64,000 nucleotides of DNA. It comes from Methanobrevibacter sp. Its GTDB lineage: Archaea > Methanobacteriota > Methanobacteria > Methanobacteriales > Methanobacteriaceae. The stretch is from positions 1-64,000 of the forward strand of contig NZ_JAUNXI010000005.1 in the NCBI RefSeq assembly GCF_030539875.1. The letters are read 5' to 3'. The position numbers and the translations under genes were made by a program. The notes under the pieces are model-generated. The model was not told where the DNA came from, searched no databases, and was given only the letters and a program-made list of their open reading frames with translations. This document shows, in pieces, positions 46,713-55,838 of the stretch (positions within the stretch are counted from its first letter, which is position 1; each line of letters opens with the position of its first letter).

Positions 46713-47868
46713 AAAAGAGGGTTGTTTCAAGTAATGTTTCATCGCATTGAAGCTTAATAATGTTGGTTCTTCCTTTTCCACGTCCACGTGAAATAGTGTT
46801 TGTTGAAATAATTCCCAATAATTCAAGCTCATTAATAAAGTCAAATATTCTTCTATAGGTAACAGCATCTTTTTTATATAAATCGGTGTAAGCTTCGTAG
46901 AGTTTACCTGAAGTAATTTCCTCATTTTGTTTTGTTAAATTTAAAATAGATTCTAAAACCCTTTGTTGTTGAAGAGGTAAAGTGGATATAATTTCAATGA
47001 CTTTATTGTGTTCTATTTCATCTTTTGCTTTTTTAACATGTTCACTTGTAACTTTCTTTGAATCCTCATCGAAAGCTAATTCGCCGGCATTCTTAAGTAA
47101 ATCAAGAGCATATCTTGCATCACCTTCTTCTTTAGCCGCCATTGCTGAACATAAAGGAATAACATCACCATCTAAAACATCATCATTAAAAGATAATTTT
47201 GCTCTCTCATTTAAAATGTCAGATAACTGATCAGCACCATAAGGGGGAAATACGATTTCCTTATCTTTAAAACTACTAGTAACTCTGGATTTAATTAAAT
47301 TTTTAAAATCAAGATAATTACTAATACACAATACTGAAACACCGTCAGTTCTTGTAAGAGTATATAAAATTCCATCTCCATCCTTATCAAGCAAAATATC
47401 AATTTCGTCCAAGATAACAATTAAATGCATCTTTTTACCAAATGCGTTAGTTTTAAAAATATCTCTAAATGTGTTTACAACTTCTCCTTTAGTCCAACCA
47501 CGATTTGGAACATTACGACCAAGCTCATTACATAACTGGGCAATTACCTGATACTCGGTTGTATAATCAGTGCATCTGATATACTCGACTCTGACAAAAA
47601 CATTTTTCTTATGGGCAATATCCATCAATTGCTCACGAGCGAATTTTGATGTTGCAGTTTTACCTGTTCCGGTTTTACCATATAATGTAACGTTAGATGG
47701 TGTTACACCATTTAAAACATCAATCCAATTTTTTGCTATTTGTCTAATCTGTTCTTCTCTGTGAACTAACTTATCAGGCAGCCATCTATGATCTAGAGGA
47801 ACTTTATCCTTAAATATAGAATGACTCATTGAGTCGTTTTTTTCCAATTCTTCAAAAATATTTGTCAT
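46705..47868 (-). CDS. cdc6: Orc1/Cdc6 origin-recognition ATPase
   Basis: 387 aa AAA+ initiator. Walker [14 protein letters not shown] is at about residues 64-76, Walker [14 protein letters not shown] at about 144-156, sensor 1 [10 protein letters not shown], sensor 2 [19 protein letters not shown], and a C-terminal winged helix with [25 protein letters not shown]. It binds ORB elements and loads MCM. It stands directly beside the noncoding block with ORBs at 48.15-48.5 kb, as is usual for archaeal origins. Its end overlaps the pyrB end by 8 bp. Confidence 0.96.
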   Translation of the reverse strand: MTNIFEELEKNDSMSHSIFKDKVPLDHRWLPDKLVHREEQIRQIAKNWIDVLNGVTPSNVTLYGKTGTGKTATSKFAREQLMDIAHKKNVFVRVEYIRCTDYTTEYQVIAQLCNELGRNVPNRGWTKGEVVNTFRDIFKTNAFGKKMHLIVILDEIDILLDKDGDGILYTLTRTDGVSVLCISNYLDFKNLIKSRVTSSFKDKEIVFPPYGADQLSDILNERAKLSFNDDVLDGDVIPLCSAMAAKEEGDARYALDLLKNAGELAFDEDSKKVTSEHVKKAKDEIEHNKVIEIISTLPLQQQRVLESILNLTKQNEEITSGKLYEAYTDLYKKDAVTYRRIFDFINELELLGIISTNTISRGRGKGRTNIIKLQCDETLLETTLFSI

Positions 47869-48154
47869 ATATCCACCTTAAAATTTATAAAAAAAATAAA
47901 GTATAATTTCCAGTGTTATTAATTTAAAATATATTATAAATAAAGTTTTTTATTACAATTTTACAAAAATGTATGAAAATTGATAAAAATGTAAAAAAAT
48001 AAATCGATTAAATTCTTTTAAATTATATGAATCAAAATAAAAATTACTATTATTCTATAATAATTATTCAAATATTATTAATTTGAAAAATATTGGCTTG
48101 AATCAAATTAAAATTTAAATATGAAATTATACCATTTCAAATATAAGATAACAA

Positions 48155-48167
48155 TTTCAAGTGTAAA
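48155..48167 (-). promoter_or_regulatory. Mini-ORB
   Basis: tttcaagtgtaaa is the core of the ORB without the outer cat-gtctct part. It is the most cdc6-proximal box and may also sit in or near the cdc6 promoter region. Confidence 0.6.
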
Positions 48168-48252
48168 TTTCTATCAAAAACAGTGAAAATACATTGGATA
48201 TAAGCTCTAAAAAGAAAATTTTAAAAAAAATTATCACGGTTTTAAATTAAGA

Positions 48253-48279
48253 GAGAGACATGTGTTTCAAGTGTAAACA
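48253..48279 (-). promoter_or_regulatory. ORB element 1 of oriC
   Basis: The reverse strand reads tgtttacacttgaaacacat followed by gtctctc: core TTTACACTTGAAA plus the outer CATGTCTCT half. It points away from the AT-rich core in the opposite sense to ORBs 3 and 4. Confidence 0.8.
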
Positions 48280-48300
48280 TTTTATTCAAAAAACAAAATT

Positions 48301-48326
48301 GAAGACATGCATTTCAAGTGTAAAAA
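48301..48326 (-). promoter_or_regulatory. ORB element 2 of oriC
   Basis: The reverse strand reads tttttacacttgaaatgcat followed by gtcttc. It is the closest match to the consensus and borders the AT-rich core on its left. Confidence 0.8.
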
Positions 48327-48426
48327 TATTAAAAAATTAAAACAAAGATTAAAAAACAAAAATTAGTGAAAAAGAGCATAAAAAACAAAAAATTAAGAGG
48401 AAAATAAAATGAGATAAATTTCAAAT

Positions 48427-48450
48427 GTTACAGTTGAAATACACCTCTTC
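48427..48450 (+). promoter_or_regulatory. ORB element 3 of oriC
   Basis: gttacagttgaaatacacct followed by cttc. The core has CAGTTG in place of CACTTG. It borders the AT-rich core on its right, inverted with respect to ORBs 1 and 2. Confidence 0.75.
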
Positions 48451-48473
48451 ATTCTTAATATACCTTCGGAAAT

Positions 48474-48500
48474 GTTATACTTGAAATGCACCTCTCCCTC
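48474..48500 (+). promoter_or_regulatory. ORB element 4 of oriC
   Basis: gttatacttgaaatgcacct followed by ctccctc; same orientation as ORB 3, 47 bp further on. Its outer end touches the stop codon of the DUF2299-like gene at 48502. Confidence 0.75.
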
Positions 48501-48501
48501 T

Positions 48502-48996
48502 CTAAATGAACATGTCATTTTCATTAGAATAATTAGGATGAGGAATAATGCTGCCAAATTTTTTGTCAATTAACCAGATACAATGCAATTTTGACTTGAA
48601 TACTCTTTTTAATGTTCTGATAAACATATCTTTTGTTAAACCGTCTTCAAAAATTTGATCTGTAATAATGAACTGATGCAATATGTTATTATTAATTTGA
48701 AGCTCATAATCAACTAAAAAATTATTCAAACCGAAATTCACTTCAGAAATAAACTCACTGTTTACTTCAGGATCTGCTGAAATCATTAAATTTTTGTGTT
48801 CAGGTGAAACATTGGTTGCACAAATAACAACTATGCAATCTTTCTGTTTCGGTTTTATAATATCCATAATGTTTTCTTTCGGAAACTCTGCAATGATGTG
48901 AAAATCAGCATTTTCATCATAAGTCATTTCTTTAAGCAAATCTTCATCAAGTAACCATTTTTTAATAGTATCTTCACTAATCATATCAATCATCAT
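48502..48996 (-). CDS. DUF2299-like conserved archaeal protein
   Basis: 164 aa, no signal or membrane segment. The pattern TIKKWLLDEDLLKE, FHIIAEFPKENIMDIIKPK, IVVICATNVSPEHKNLM, QFIITDQIFEDGLTKDMFIRTLKRVFKSKLHCIWLI is what I recall of DUF2299, a family of methanogens and other archaea, possibly with a type III secretion chaperone-like fold. Function unknown. It lies between the origin and cbiB, its last codon adjoining ORB 4. Confidence 0.6.
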   Translation of the reverse strand: MMIDMISEDTIKKWLLDEDLLKEMTYDENADFHIIAEFPKENIMDIIKPKQKDCIVVICATNVSPEHKNLMISADPEVNSEFISEVNFGLNNFLVDYELQINNNILHQFIITDQIFEDGLTKDMFIRTLKRVFKSKLHCIWLIDKKFGSIIPHPNYSNENDMFI

Positions 48997-49047
48997 TTAA
49001 AATTTATAATAAATTATTTATTTTTTTATTTATATATAATAATAAAT

Positions 49048-50085
49048 ATGATTGAATATAATGATTTGGTAAGTAATATATTTTTAATAAATCCCAATGA
49101 TATTGTTTCATTAAATTTATTTTTATTTATTATATTATCATTTCTGTTTTCACTTGCAATTGATGTCTTTTATGGTGAACTTCCAGCTAAGATACACCCT
49201 GTTGTGGTAATGGGTTCAATAATAAATTTTTTCAAAAATAAGTTTATAAGCATAAAAAGCAGAATTTCAGGTATGATGCTTGTATTTTGTTCAAGTGTTA
49301 TTTCAAGTGTATTATTATTTATTATTTATCTAATTAGTAAAAATAATATTATTATATTATTTATAATATTTTCATTAATATTATCATCAACATATTCCCT
49401 GAAAATGCTTCTGCAAACTGCAACTGATGTAAAAAATGATTTGAATAAAGATATAACAATTGCAAGAAAATCAGTTTCATTTTTGGTCAGCAGAAACACA
49501 ACTGAATTAAGTGAAAGTTTTATTGTATCTGCTGTAATTGAAAGTTTAAGTGAAAATATAACTGATTCATATGTTGCACCTGTTTTTTATTATTTTGTTT
49601 TTGCAATATTCATTTTATTCAATCCAGTTCAATTTCAACTGTATTTTTTATTATTAATTCCAGTATTTTACAGATTGTACAATACTCATGATGCAATGGT
49701 TGGTTATAAAACAGATGAATTGGCATGCATAGGTTTTGTTCCGGCAAAAATAGATGATATTCTAAATTATATTCCCTCAAGAATTGCAGGATTATTCATT
49801 GTAATTTCAGCTTATTTAATTAAATTGGATGGAAAAAATAGTTTTTGTATAATGTTGAGAGACTCCAGAAAATGCCCATCTCCAAATTCAGGTTATACTA
49901 TGGCATCTACAGCAGGAGCATTAAATATCCAATTAATAAAAAAAGATACATATGTTCTGGGAGACAACAATAGAGAAATTACAGCAGAGGATATTTCAAA
50001 AGCAGTTAATTTATCTGAAATGTCAATTACATTATTTACAATAACAATTATAGTATTATTTACATTGATTTATGTGATATTATGA
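49048..50085 (+). CDS. cbiB: Adenosylcobinamide-phosphate synthase
   Basis: 345 aa membrane protein that attaches aminopropanol phosphate to adenosylcobyrate. Eight or so hydrophobic segments, with the family motifs YGELPAKIHPVVVMGSII, ARKSVSFLVSRNTTELSESFIVSAVIESLSEN and RDSRKCPSPNSGYTMASTAGALNIQL in the loops. It overlaps cbiG by 4 bp. The start has no evident SD; a TATA-like atttatatataataa precedes it closely, so a leaderless transcript is likely. Confidence 0.92.
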   Translation: MIEYNDLVSNIFLINPNDIVSLNLFLFIILSFLFSLAIDVFYGELPAKIHPVVVMGSIINFFKNKFISIKSRISGMMLVFCSSVISSVLLFIIYLISKNNIIILFIIFSLILSSTYSLKMLLQTATDVKNDLNKDITIARKSVSFLVSRNTTELSESFIVSAVIESLSENITDSYVAPVFYYFVFAIFILFNPVQFQLYFLLLIPVFYRLYNTHDAMVGYKTDELACIGFVPAKIDDILNYIPSRIAGLFIVISAYLIKLDGKNSFCIMLRDSRKCPSPNSGYTMASTAGALNIQLIKKDTYVLGDNNREITAEDISKAVNLSEMSITLFTITIIVLFTLIYVIL

Positions 50086-51095
50086 AAATAGCAATTATTT
50101 CTGTTTCAAATGAAGGTCAAAAATTAGCTTTTAAAATAAAAGAAAAATTAGATAATGATTCAACAGTTATAAAAACAGATTTATATCATAAAAACGTTAA
50201 AAAATATTTTCCGATTCTGTTTAATGAATATGATGCGATAATTGCAATAATGGCATCTGGAATTTTAATTAGGTCAATCGCCCCGTTAGTCGAATCAAAA
50301 GTGTCTGATCCTGCTGTTTTAAACATTGATGATAAAGGTAATTTTGTTATTTCGGCTTTATCAGGGCATATTGGTGGTGCAAATAAGTTTGCCAAAAAAA
50401 TAGCCGGTTTAATTAATGCAGCACCTGTTATTACCACATCTACTGATGTTAACAGTAAATTAGGAATAGATGTTTTAGCCAGAGATTTATATTTATCAAT
50501 TAATAATACCAAAGAGATTTTATTTTTTAATAAGGCTATTCTTGATGAAAAGCAAATTACATTTACATTAAATCCAAATAAAAATTTTGATTATCTCTTT
50601 GAATATTTAAACAATAATACACTTGAAATGCATGTCTCTTTTTTTTATTCCCCTGAGGTGAATGAAGATGAAATATGTATTGCATTAGACAATCATGAAA
50701 TTATTTTAAAAGAAAAAAAGCTTGTTGTTGGAATAGGTTGTCGACGTGGAAAAAAATGCAGTGAAATCTATGAAGGTTTAATCAGTTCAATTGGCGATTT
50801 AAACATTGATAAATCAAGAATAAACATGTTATCTTCTGCTGAAATAAAAAATGACGAACATGGTATTTTAGAACTTTCAGATAAATTAAATATACCTGTT
50901 AATTTTGTTGAAATGGACAAATTAAAGCTATTTAAATCAAAAGATATTGAAAAATCAGAATTTGTATATTCGAAATTTGGTATTTACGGTGTTTGTGAAC
51001 CTTCTGCATTGATTACAGCCGGTTTTGACTCAAAGTTAATATATAAAAAAACATCATATGATGGCGTTACAATTTCGATTGCAGTTTCAAAATAA
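50082..51095 (+). CDS. cbiG: Cobalt-precorrin-5A hydrolase
   Basis: 337 aa. Opens the ring-A lactone and removes acetaldehyde during anaerobic cobamide synthesis. N-terminal domain IMASGILIRSIAPLVESKVSDPAVLNID and SALSGHIGGANKFAKKIA, then the C-terminal CobE/GbiG-type domain with VVGIGCRRGKKCSEIYEGL and FGIYGVCEPSALIT. Coupled to cbiB by a 4-bp overlap. Its coding DNA carries a near-perfect ORB at 50615-50641. Confidence 0.93.
   Translation: MKIAIISVSNEGQKLAFKIKEKLDNDSTVIKTDLYHKNVKKYFPILFNEYDAIIAIMASGILIRSIAPLVESKVSDPAVLNIDDKGNFVISALSGHIGGANKFAKKIAGLINAAPVITTSTDVNSKLGIDVLARDLYLSINNTKEILFFNKAILDEKQITFTLNPNKNFDYLFEYLNNNTLEMHVSFFYSPEVNEDEICIALDNHEIILKEKKLVVGIGCRRGKKCSEIYEGLISSIGDLNIDKSRINMLSSAEIKNDEHGILELSDKLNIPVNFVEMDKLKLFKSKDIEKSEFVYSKFGIYGVCEPSALITAGFDSKLIYKKTSYDGVTISIAVSK
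50615..50641 (+). promoter_or_regulatory. ORB inside cbiG
   Basis: aatacacttgaaatgcatgt followed by ctctttt matches ORB 2 of the origin over core and outer half. It lies 2.1 kb right of the origin within coding sequence. Shorter core-only boxes (tttcaagtgta) also occur at 49301-49311 in cbiB. Confidence 0.55.
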
Positions 51096-51118
51096 TAATA
51101 AAAAAAGGAAAAATGAAT

Positions 51119-51364
51119 CTAGATAGATTCTAATTTAGATAAAACTTCCCAAATTAATGTTCTTGCATGAACCGGAATGTTTGGATCGTTACTTATTTCA
51201 TCTAATTTTCCTAAAACAGTACTTATCTTTACAGATTGATCTTGATCCTCATCTTTTAATAAAGTACAAGACTTCGCTGCAGCCTCTCTGATATTACGAG
51301 GTACAGTGTTATTATCAGCAATATATTCAAGTATTTCACAAACTTCATCAATTTGACCACTCAT
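51119..51364 (-). CDS. UPF0147 family protein
   Basis: 81-aa helical protein. VCEILEYIADNNTVPRNIREAA and ISNDPNIPVHARTLIWEVLSKLE are the conserved halves of UPF0147, a family found across Euryarchaeota and beyond with no known function. It has a gagg SD and is not in an operon. Confidence 0.88.
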   Translation of the reverse strand: MSGQIDEVCEILEYIADNNTVPRNIREAAAKSCTLLKDEDQDQSVKISTVLGKLDEISNDPNIPVHARTLIWEVLSKLESI

Positions 51365-51505
51365 AATACTCCCTCCAATTAATTATTAAAAATAAGTTCA
51401 AATATAATTAATATCTGTTATTAATATGTTTAAATATTTTGTGGTATAATGTGATATTTCAGGCAGTAGAAAAAAATATATATTAATTAAAAATGAATTA
51501 TATTC

Positions 51506-51670
51506 ATGTCTGATGTAAGTAAAACAACTATAAATATTCCTGTTGATTTGAAAAAAGAATTAAAAATAATGGCGATTCATGAGGATACTTCATTGTCTGG
51601 TCTGATTCTTCAAATGATTGAAGAAGGAATGAATAAAAGAAATAATAGTAATGTTTTAGATGAAGATTAA
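51506..51670 (+). CDS. Ribbon-helix-helix (CopG/Arc-like) small protein
   Basis: 54 aa. A short beta strand TTINIPVDLKKELKIMAIHE is followed by a second helix LSGLILQMIEEGMNKR, the RHH DNA-binding pattern. A TATA-like aaatatatattaa ends about 20 bases before the ATG, so the mRNA is leaderless or nearly so. No toxin gene follows; the next gene faces it and overlaps its end by 4 bp. It may be a stand-alone regulator. Confidence 0.7.
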   Translation: MSDVSKTTINIPVDLKKELKIMAIHEDTSLSGLILQMIEEGMNKRNNSNVLDED

Positions 51671-52254
51671 TTTTTATCTTCAACTAAATCCAGCATATAT
51701 GTTACAAACTGTGTTTTAGCAGACTCTTCAACAAAGATAGCTAATGATTTTGCTTCATTTAAATCGTCATTGACACAAATAACACCATGATTTTTTAAAA
51801 TAAGAATATCTTCACCAATCATTTTTTCGCTTGCATTTTCTGCAAGTTCAATACTGCCCGGCTTTTCATATTCAATATAATCTAAATAGGGATTTTTAAT
51901 CTCACCAAAGCCTTCTAATCTTTTGAGCTTTTTAGATGAAAAGGCAAATCCTGTTGCGTATGGTGAATGAGTGTGGACAATAGCATTAACATCAGGTCTT
52001 TTTTTATAAATTTCCAAGTGCATATTCACTTCTGAGGAGGGTTTTCCTTTTGTCAATAAGTTTCCGTCCATATCCAACATGACAATATCTTCTTCTTTTA
52101 AATCAGCAAGTGATTTTAAGGTAGGTGTAATAGCTACAACATCACCAATACTGCTTTTGATTCTTTTACTGATGTTTCCGGCTTTTCCAGAAACCAATCC
52201 TTTATTATAAACTTCCTTTGAAACTCTAATAATTTCATTAACATGTTTTTTCAT
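51667..52254 (-). CDS. Class II aldolase (L-fuculose-1-phosphate aldolase type)
   Basis: 195 aa zinc aldolase. GKAGNISKRI near residue 20 binds phosphate, SSEVNMHLEIYKKRPDVNAIVHTHSPYA holds the catalytic Glu and two zinc His, and ILKNHGVICV the third. In methanogens this enzyme (MJ1418 type) is linked to lactaldehyde supply for coenzyme F420 side-chain synthesis. It is 9 bp downstream of the polymerase D small subunit gene on the same strand. Confidence 0.88.
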   Translation of the reverse strand: MKKHVNEIIRVSKEVYNKGLVSGKAGNISKRIKSSIGDVVAITPTLKSLADLKEEDIVMLDMDGNLLTKGKPSSEVNMHLEIYKKRPDVNAIVHTHSPYATGFAFSSKKLKRLEGFGEIKNPYLDYIEYEKPGSIELAENASEKMIGEDILILKNHGVICVNDDLNEAKSLAIFVEESAKTQFVTYMLDLVEDKN

Positions 52255-52263
52255 TAAAATACC

Positions 52264-53922
52264 TCATTCAATAAATTTTAAATGCTTGTATTTTCCTTTA
52301 TGAAGCACTGGAACTTGTGCAGGTGTTGGTTCAATATTGTAAATTTTTTGAAACTCTGTTTGAGTCTGAAAAGTACCTGAATTAATTAAATGTATTCCTT
52401 TGAATTTTTTATATGTATTAATGTGAACATGACCTGTATGGAATACATCTGGCAATTCATCAATTACTAAATAATCTTCAAGCTCTGATGCAAGGGGAGT
52501 TCTTTCTCCGTAAATCGGTGCTAAATGTCTTTTATTAAGTAATTCTTCCATCAACAAATCATTTCTCTCATGACTAAATTCTTTAACTGCCATTACAAGA
52601 TCATCAAAACTACGTCCGTGGTATATTAAGACGTTGATTCCATCAAGTGACACGACACCCGGATTTGAAATGAACTCTACATTATCAAGTTCATACAATG
52701 CATTTGCATATTCTTCAGGTACAGCAGGTTGCGGTTCTGCTACTCTTGATGCGTCGTGGTTTCCAGGAGCAATAATGATTTTAATATCTCTTCTAATATT
52801 TCCTAAAAATCTAGCAGCTTCATTGTACTGTTGGGTAATATCCTTAATGGCCAGTTCCTTTTCCTGATTAGGATATACACCAATACCGTCCACAATATCT
52901 CCACCAATAACGAGATATTTAACGTCCTCCGCAATTTTCCTCTGCTCTTCTGAACCATATTCACAGTTAATCCAGTCAATAAATTTTTGAAACGCACCTT
53001 CTAGGAAAGTTAAGCTTCCAATGTGAATATCGGATAAGAATACAATTCCAAAATCCATTTCTTTTTCAGGAACAGTTAAAACACCCGGATTAATAATTTG
53101 CTGAGCAAATGCAAATTTCGGATCGTCACTTTTGTTTGCTATAACACCGATAACTTCATCTTTAACAAGTTTTTCAGACTCGGCAAACAGTTCTTCATTT
53201 TTATTGGAGAATAAAATTGAAATTGTTCCGGTATCATCTTCAAATTCGATAATTTTATGACCGTTTTTACTTGTTCTGATTTCACGAATCATTAAAATTA
53301 AACTTAAAGATTCCTGTGAATCATCAATATCAGCTATTTTAGTGTAATTTCTAAGTTCAGGTCTTTTTGATAAAATATTTGCCAGTTTATCATATCTGCT
53401 TTTGAAATATGTTACCAGGTTTTCAATCTCACCGCTTGTATATGATTTTTTAGATGTGTCCTGTATAATTTTAAAATCATATTTAACATTGGTTTTTTGT
53501 TCATTTCTTTTGAATTTGATTTTTGTATCTTCAACAGTTTCTGAAGCTTCCAGTATTTCTTTGTTGATGTGTTTTTCAACTTCATCGCTTTCTTTTTTTA
53601 ATTTATCAATTGACTCTATCTTTTTAGGTGGTGTTTTAGATTTTTTTTTAACTACCGGTTCTTCCCTGCTTTTAGAAGTTATGTCATCCGTTAATATTTT
53701 CTGACTGTTATCCTCTTCGCTTTTAATTCCTGTAATTTTATCAACTGTTTCACCACTAACAGAAATTAAATCTTTTGATGAGAATTTATCACCTTTTAAT
53801 TTAACTATTAGAGATGATGCGAAATTTAAAGGATTCTCAGCATTTATGACTCTATTATAAGCTTCTGGTGATAGGTTGATTCCTTTTTTTGCAAATTTTA
53901 ATAAAATTTTATTAGTTGACAT
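52264..53922 (-). CDS. polB: DNA polymerase D small subunit (DP1, 3'-5' exonuclease)
   Basis: 552 aa. N-terminal about 200 residues are a helical, Lys/Glu-rich region; an OB fold follows ([21 protein letters not shown]). The Mre11-like exonuclease has its metal motifs [43 protein letters not shown] and [11 protein letters not shown]. It pairs with DP2, not in the window. The location about 4 kb from the origin is notable only as replication context. Confidence 0.95.
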   Translation of the reverse strand: MSTNKILLKFAKKGINLSPEAYNRVINAENPLNFASSLIVKLKGDKFSSKDLISVSGETVDKITGIKSEEDNSQKILTDDITSKSREEPVVKKKSKTPPKKIESIDKLKKESDEVEKHINKEILEASETVEDTKIKFKRNEQKTNVKYDFKIIQDTSKKSYTSGEIENLVTYFKSRYDKLANILSKRPELRNYTKIADIDDSQESLSLILMIREIRTSKNGHKIIEFEDDTGTISILFSNKNEELFAESEKLVKDEVIGVIANKSDDPKFAFAQQIINPGVLTVPEKEMDFGIVFLSDIHIGSLTFLEGAFQKFIDWINCEYGSEEQRKIAEDVKYLVIGGDIVDGIGVYPNQEKELAIKDITQQYNEAARFLGNIRRDIKIIIAPGNHDASRVAEPQPAVPEEYANALYELDNVEFISNPGVVSLDGINVLIYHGRSFDDLVMAVKEFSHERNDLLMEELLNKRHLAPIYGERTPLASELEDYLVIDELPDVFHTGHVHINTYKKFKGIHLINSGTFQTQTEFQKIYNIEPTPAQVPVLHKGKYKHLKFIE

Positions 53923-54038
53923 ATTAATTAAAATTTTTATTTTCTATGTTAATAAACTTTGAGAATTTTATTTTTAAATTTTTATTTTTTATTGAAAAAT
54001 TTTATTTAACACAATTTTCAAGTATTCAAATACAGTAT

Positions 54039-54131
54039 TCAACGAATTTTAATGGCTTTATCAGGCATTATGTCTTTGATTATTTCTTTAATAAATATTG
54101 AAAAAATAGAATTTCTGCCATGCCTTAAAAA
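54039..54131 (-). pseudogene. Possible protein fragment in the 53923-54248 gap
   Basis: A 30-codon minus-strand frame without start encodes RHGRNSIFSIFIKEIIKDIM and ends with DKAIKIR before a TGA. It reads like the tail of a decayed gene. Otherwise the 326-bp gap between polB and the next gene is AT-rich without visible features. Confidence 0.25.
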
Positions 54132-54248
54132 TTAAAAATATCATACTTAAAACCTTAAGTTTCTGGAAATGTTATTTATTAGTTATCTTTATTATATATT
54201 AAAAATAAAAACTATTTCATTATAAGTTAAAATAATGATTGTGATAAA

Positions 54249-54746
54249 ATGGCGAATAAATTTGTTAGAATTATTTTAATAATTGTTTTATTTATTATAT
54301 TTTTTGAAGTAGGGCTATTTAGTTCATATACTATTGTTACTGCTGAAGCTCCTAACATTCAGGGATTAATTGATATGCAAATAGATAAAATATCTTCCAT
54401 TGTCAATCCTCAGACTGTTAACGACGCTTTAATCAAAGATCCAACTCCAGTTAATATCAGTAATAAAAAAGACGTTGCCATGCAGATGGAGAGTTTATCG
54501 AAGGTTGACGGAGTTAATGTTGATTCAATGAACGTATCTACACGTGATGATACTGATAATAAGAATTTAACAGTGACAATAGAGGCTTTAGGTTATGCTT
54601 CTCCTAATTCAACTTCAGGACAAATTGTTATTAGTCAAGATCCATCCTATAAAATCATTGCAACAGCGGTTGCTTCATTTAAAAATAACGGATTGAAAGT
54701 AGATACTAATACAATGGTCATAACTTCTGTTTTAAAATTATACTAG
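54249..54746 (+). CDS. Membrane-anchored extracytoplasmic protein (unrecognised)
   Basis: 165 aa. Residues about 6-30 form one strongly hydrophobic segment (IILIIVLFIIFFEVGLF), followed by an extracytoplasmic domain rich in Asn, Ser, Asp and Val with repeated strand patterns (VSTRDDTDNKNLTVTIEALGY). There is no Cys. I do not recognise a family. The stop overlaps the start region of cbiH, so it belongs to the cbiH-phoU-mgtE transcript. Confidence 0.6.
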   Translation: MANKFVRIILIIVLFIIFFEVGLFSSYTIVTAEAPNIQGLIDMQIDKISSIVNPQTVNDALIKDPTPVNISNKKDVAMQMESLSKVDGVNVDSMNVSTRDDTDNKNLTVTIEALGYASPNSTSGQIVISQDPSYKIIATAVASFKNNGLKVDTNTMVITSVLKLY

Positions 54747-54754
54747 TGATTAAA

Positions 54755-55828
54755 ATGATTAATGTAATAGGAATTGGTCAGAATAGAGAAAACATGACTT
54801 TAGGTGCTTTAAAAGCCATTGAAGAATCTGATGTTATTATTGGTTATAAGAAATATATTAACCAGATTCATGATTTAATTCAGGATAAGGAAATTATTCA
54901 AAAAGGTATGGGCGATGAAATATTCAGAGCCGAACTTGCTATTAAAAAAAGTTTGGAAGGCTTAAATGTTTCATTAATTAGTTCCGGAGATCCGGGTGTC
55001 TTTGGAATGGCAAACGTGCTATATCAAATTGTTAGTAAATATGACGATGTTGAAATTAAGGTTTTTCCAGGTGTTTCTGCACTAAATTATGCCTCTAGCA
55101 TTTTAGGAGCTCCTTTAAATGATTTCGCAGCAATTAGTTTAAGTAATATTTTAACTCCATTGTCCGAAATCGAAAAAAAATTGAAATATGCACTTGAAGC
55201 TAATCTGATTGTTGCAATTTATAATCCTATTAGTAAAACTCGTAAAGAGCCTTTTAAAATCTTTAAACAATGTGTTTTGGATATTAAAGGAGATGATACA
55301 TTAGTTGGCATTGTTGACAGTACTTTTGAACCTCCTAAATCAACAATTACTGAAATTAAAGATTTAACTGAAGACATGGTTAATATGTCCTGCACATTAA
55401 TCGTTGGAAATGATTTAACTTATGTTCTAGATAATAAACTTATAACACCTAGAGGATATGTAATCAGGTCTAAAATCCATGAATTATCACGAAATCATTA
55501 TGAAAAATTCTTAAATGGCGAAATTGCACATGGTCCTAACAGGGAATGCGAATTCTACCCATGCCATTATGAGGGTCAATATTGTGACTTCTGCTATTGT
55601 CCGTTTTATCCATGTGGAGACTCTTCAACTTGCGGAACATGGATTAAAGGTAAAAATGTTTGGAATTGTAAAGATTGCACATGGCTACATGAAAAGGAAA
55701 GCGTTGAATGTTTACGCCAACCTTTAGAAAATATTTTAGAAGAAGTTGAAGATTTAAAAACAAAGAAAAAATCATTATTAAAACTTAGAAGGGCTTGTTT
55801 ATTGAAAAATAATCCAAACAATCTTTAG
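54755..55828 (+). CDS. cbiH: Cobalt-precorrin-3 C17-methyltransferase fused to a Cys-rich domain
   Basis: About 357 aa. Residues 1-240 are a tetrapyrrole methylase: GIGQNRENMT, SSGDPGVFGMA and YNPISKTR are the SAM and substrate loops, and CbiH contracts the ring at C17. From about 265 a small domain with twelve Cys (ECEFYPCHYEGQYCDFCYC, then CGTWIKG, CKDCTW) resembles the Cys-rich small domain (zf-like), likely metal binding. The start ATG 54755 follows gtgat; an upstream in-frame GTG is at 54746. Confidence 0.88.
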   Translation: MINVIGIGQNRENMTLGALKAIEESDVIIGYKKYINQIHDLIQDKEIIQKGMGDEIFRAELAIKKSLEGLNVSLISSGDPGVFGMANVLYQIVSKYDDVEIKVFPGVSALNYASSILGAPLNDFAAISLSNILTPLSEIEKKLKYALEANLIVAIYNPISKTRKEPFKIFKQCVLDIKGDDTLVGIVDSTFEPPKSTITEIKDLTEDMVNMSCTLIVGNDLTYVLDNKLITPRGYVIRSKIHELSRNHYEKFLNGEIAHGPNRECEFYPCHYEGQYCDFCYCPFYPCGDSSTCGTWIKGKNVWNCKDCTWLHEKESVECLRQPLENILEEVEDLKTKKKSLLKLRRACLLKNNPNNL

Positions 55829-55838
55829 GGGTATTTAA

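Larger units (their letters stand above)
47869..48501. other. Chromosomal replication origin (oriC)
   Basis: A 633-bp noncoding block beside cdc6. Two ORBs in one orientation (48253-48279 and 48301-48326) and two in the opposite orientation (48427-48450 and 48474-48500) flank an A/T tract of about 100 bp (48327-48426) that can serve as the unwinding element. A shorter box is at 48155-48167. The layout of inverted ORBs around an AT-rich core next to the initiator gene is the standard archaeal origin. Confidence 0.88.

Noticed and set aside
48327-48426. AT-rich stretch in the origin considered as a possible small gene
   Set aside because: No frame longer than a few codons; better explained as the unwinding region between ORB pairs.
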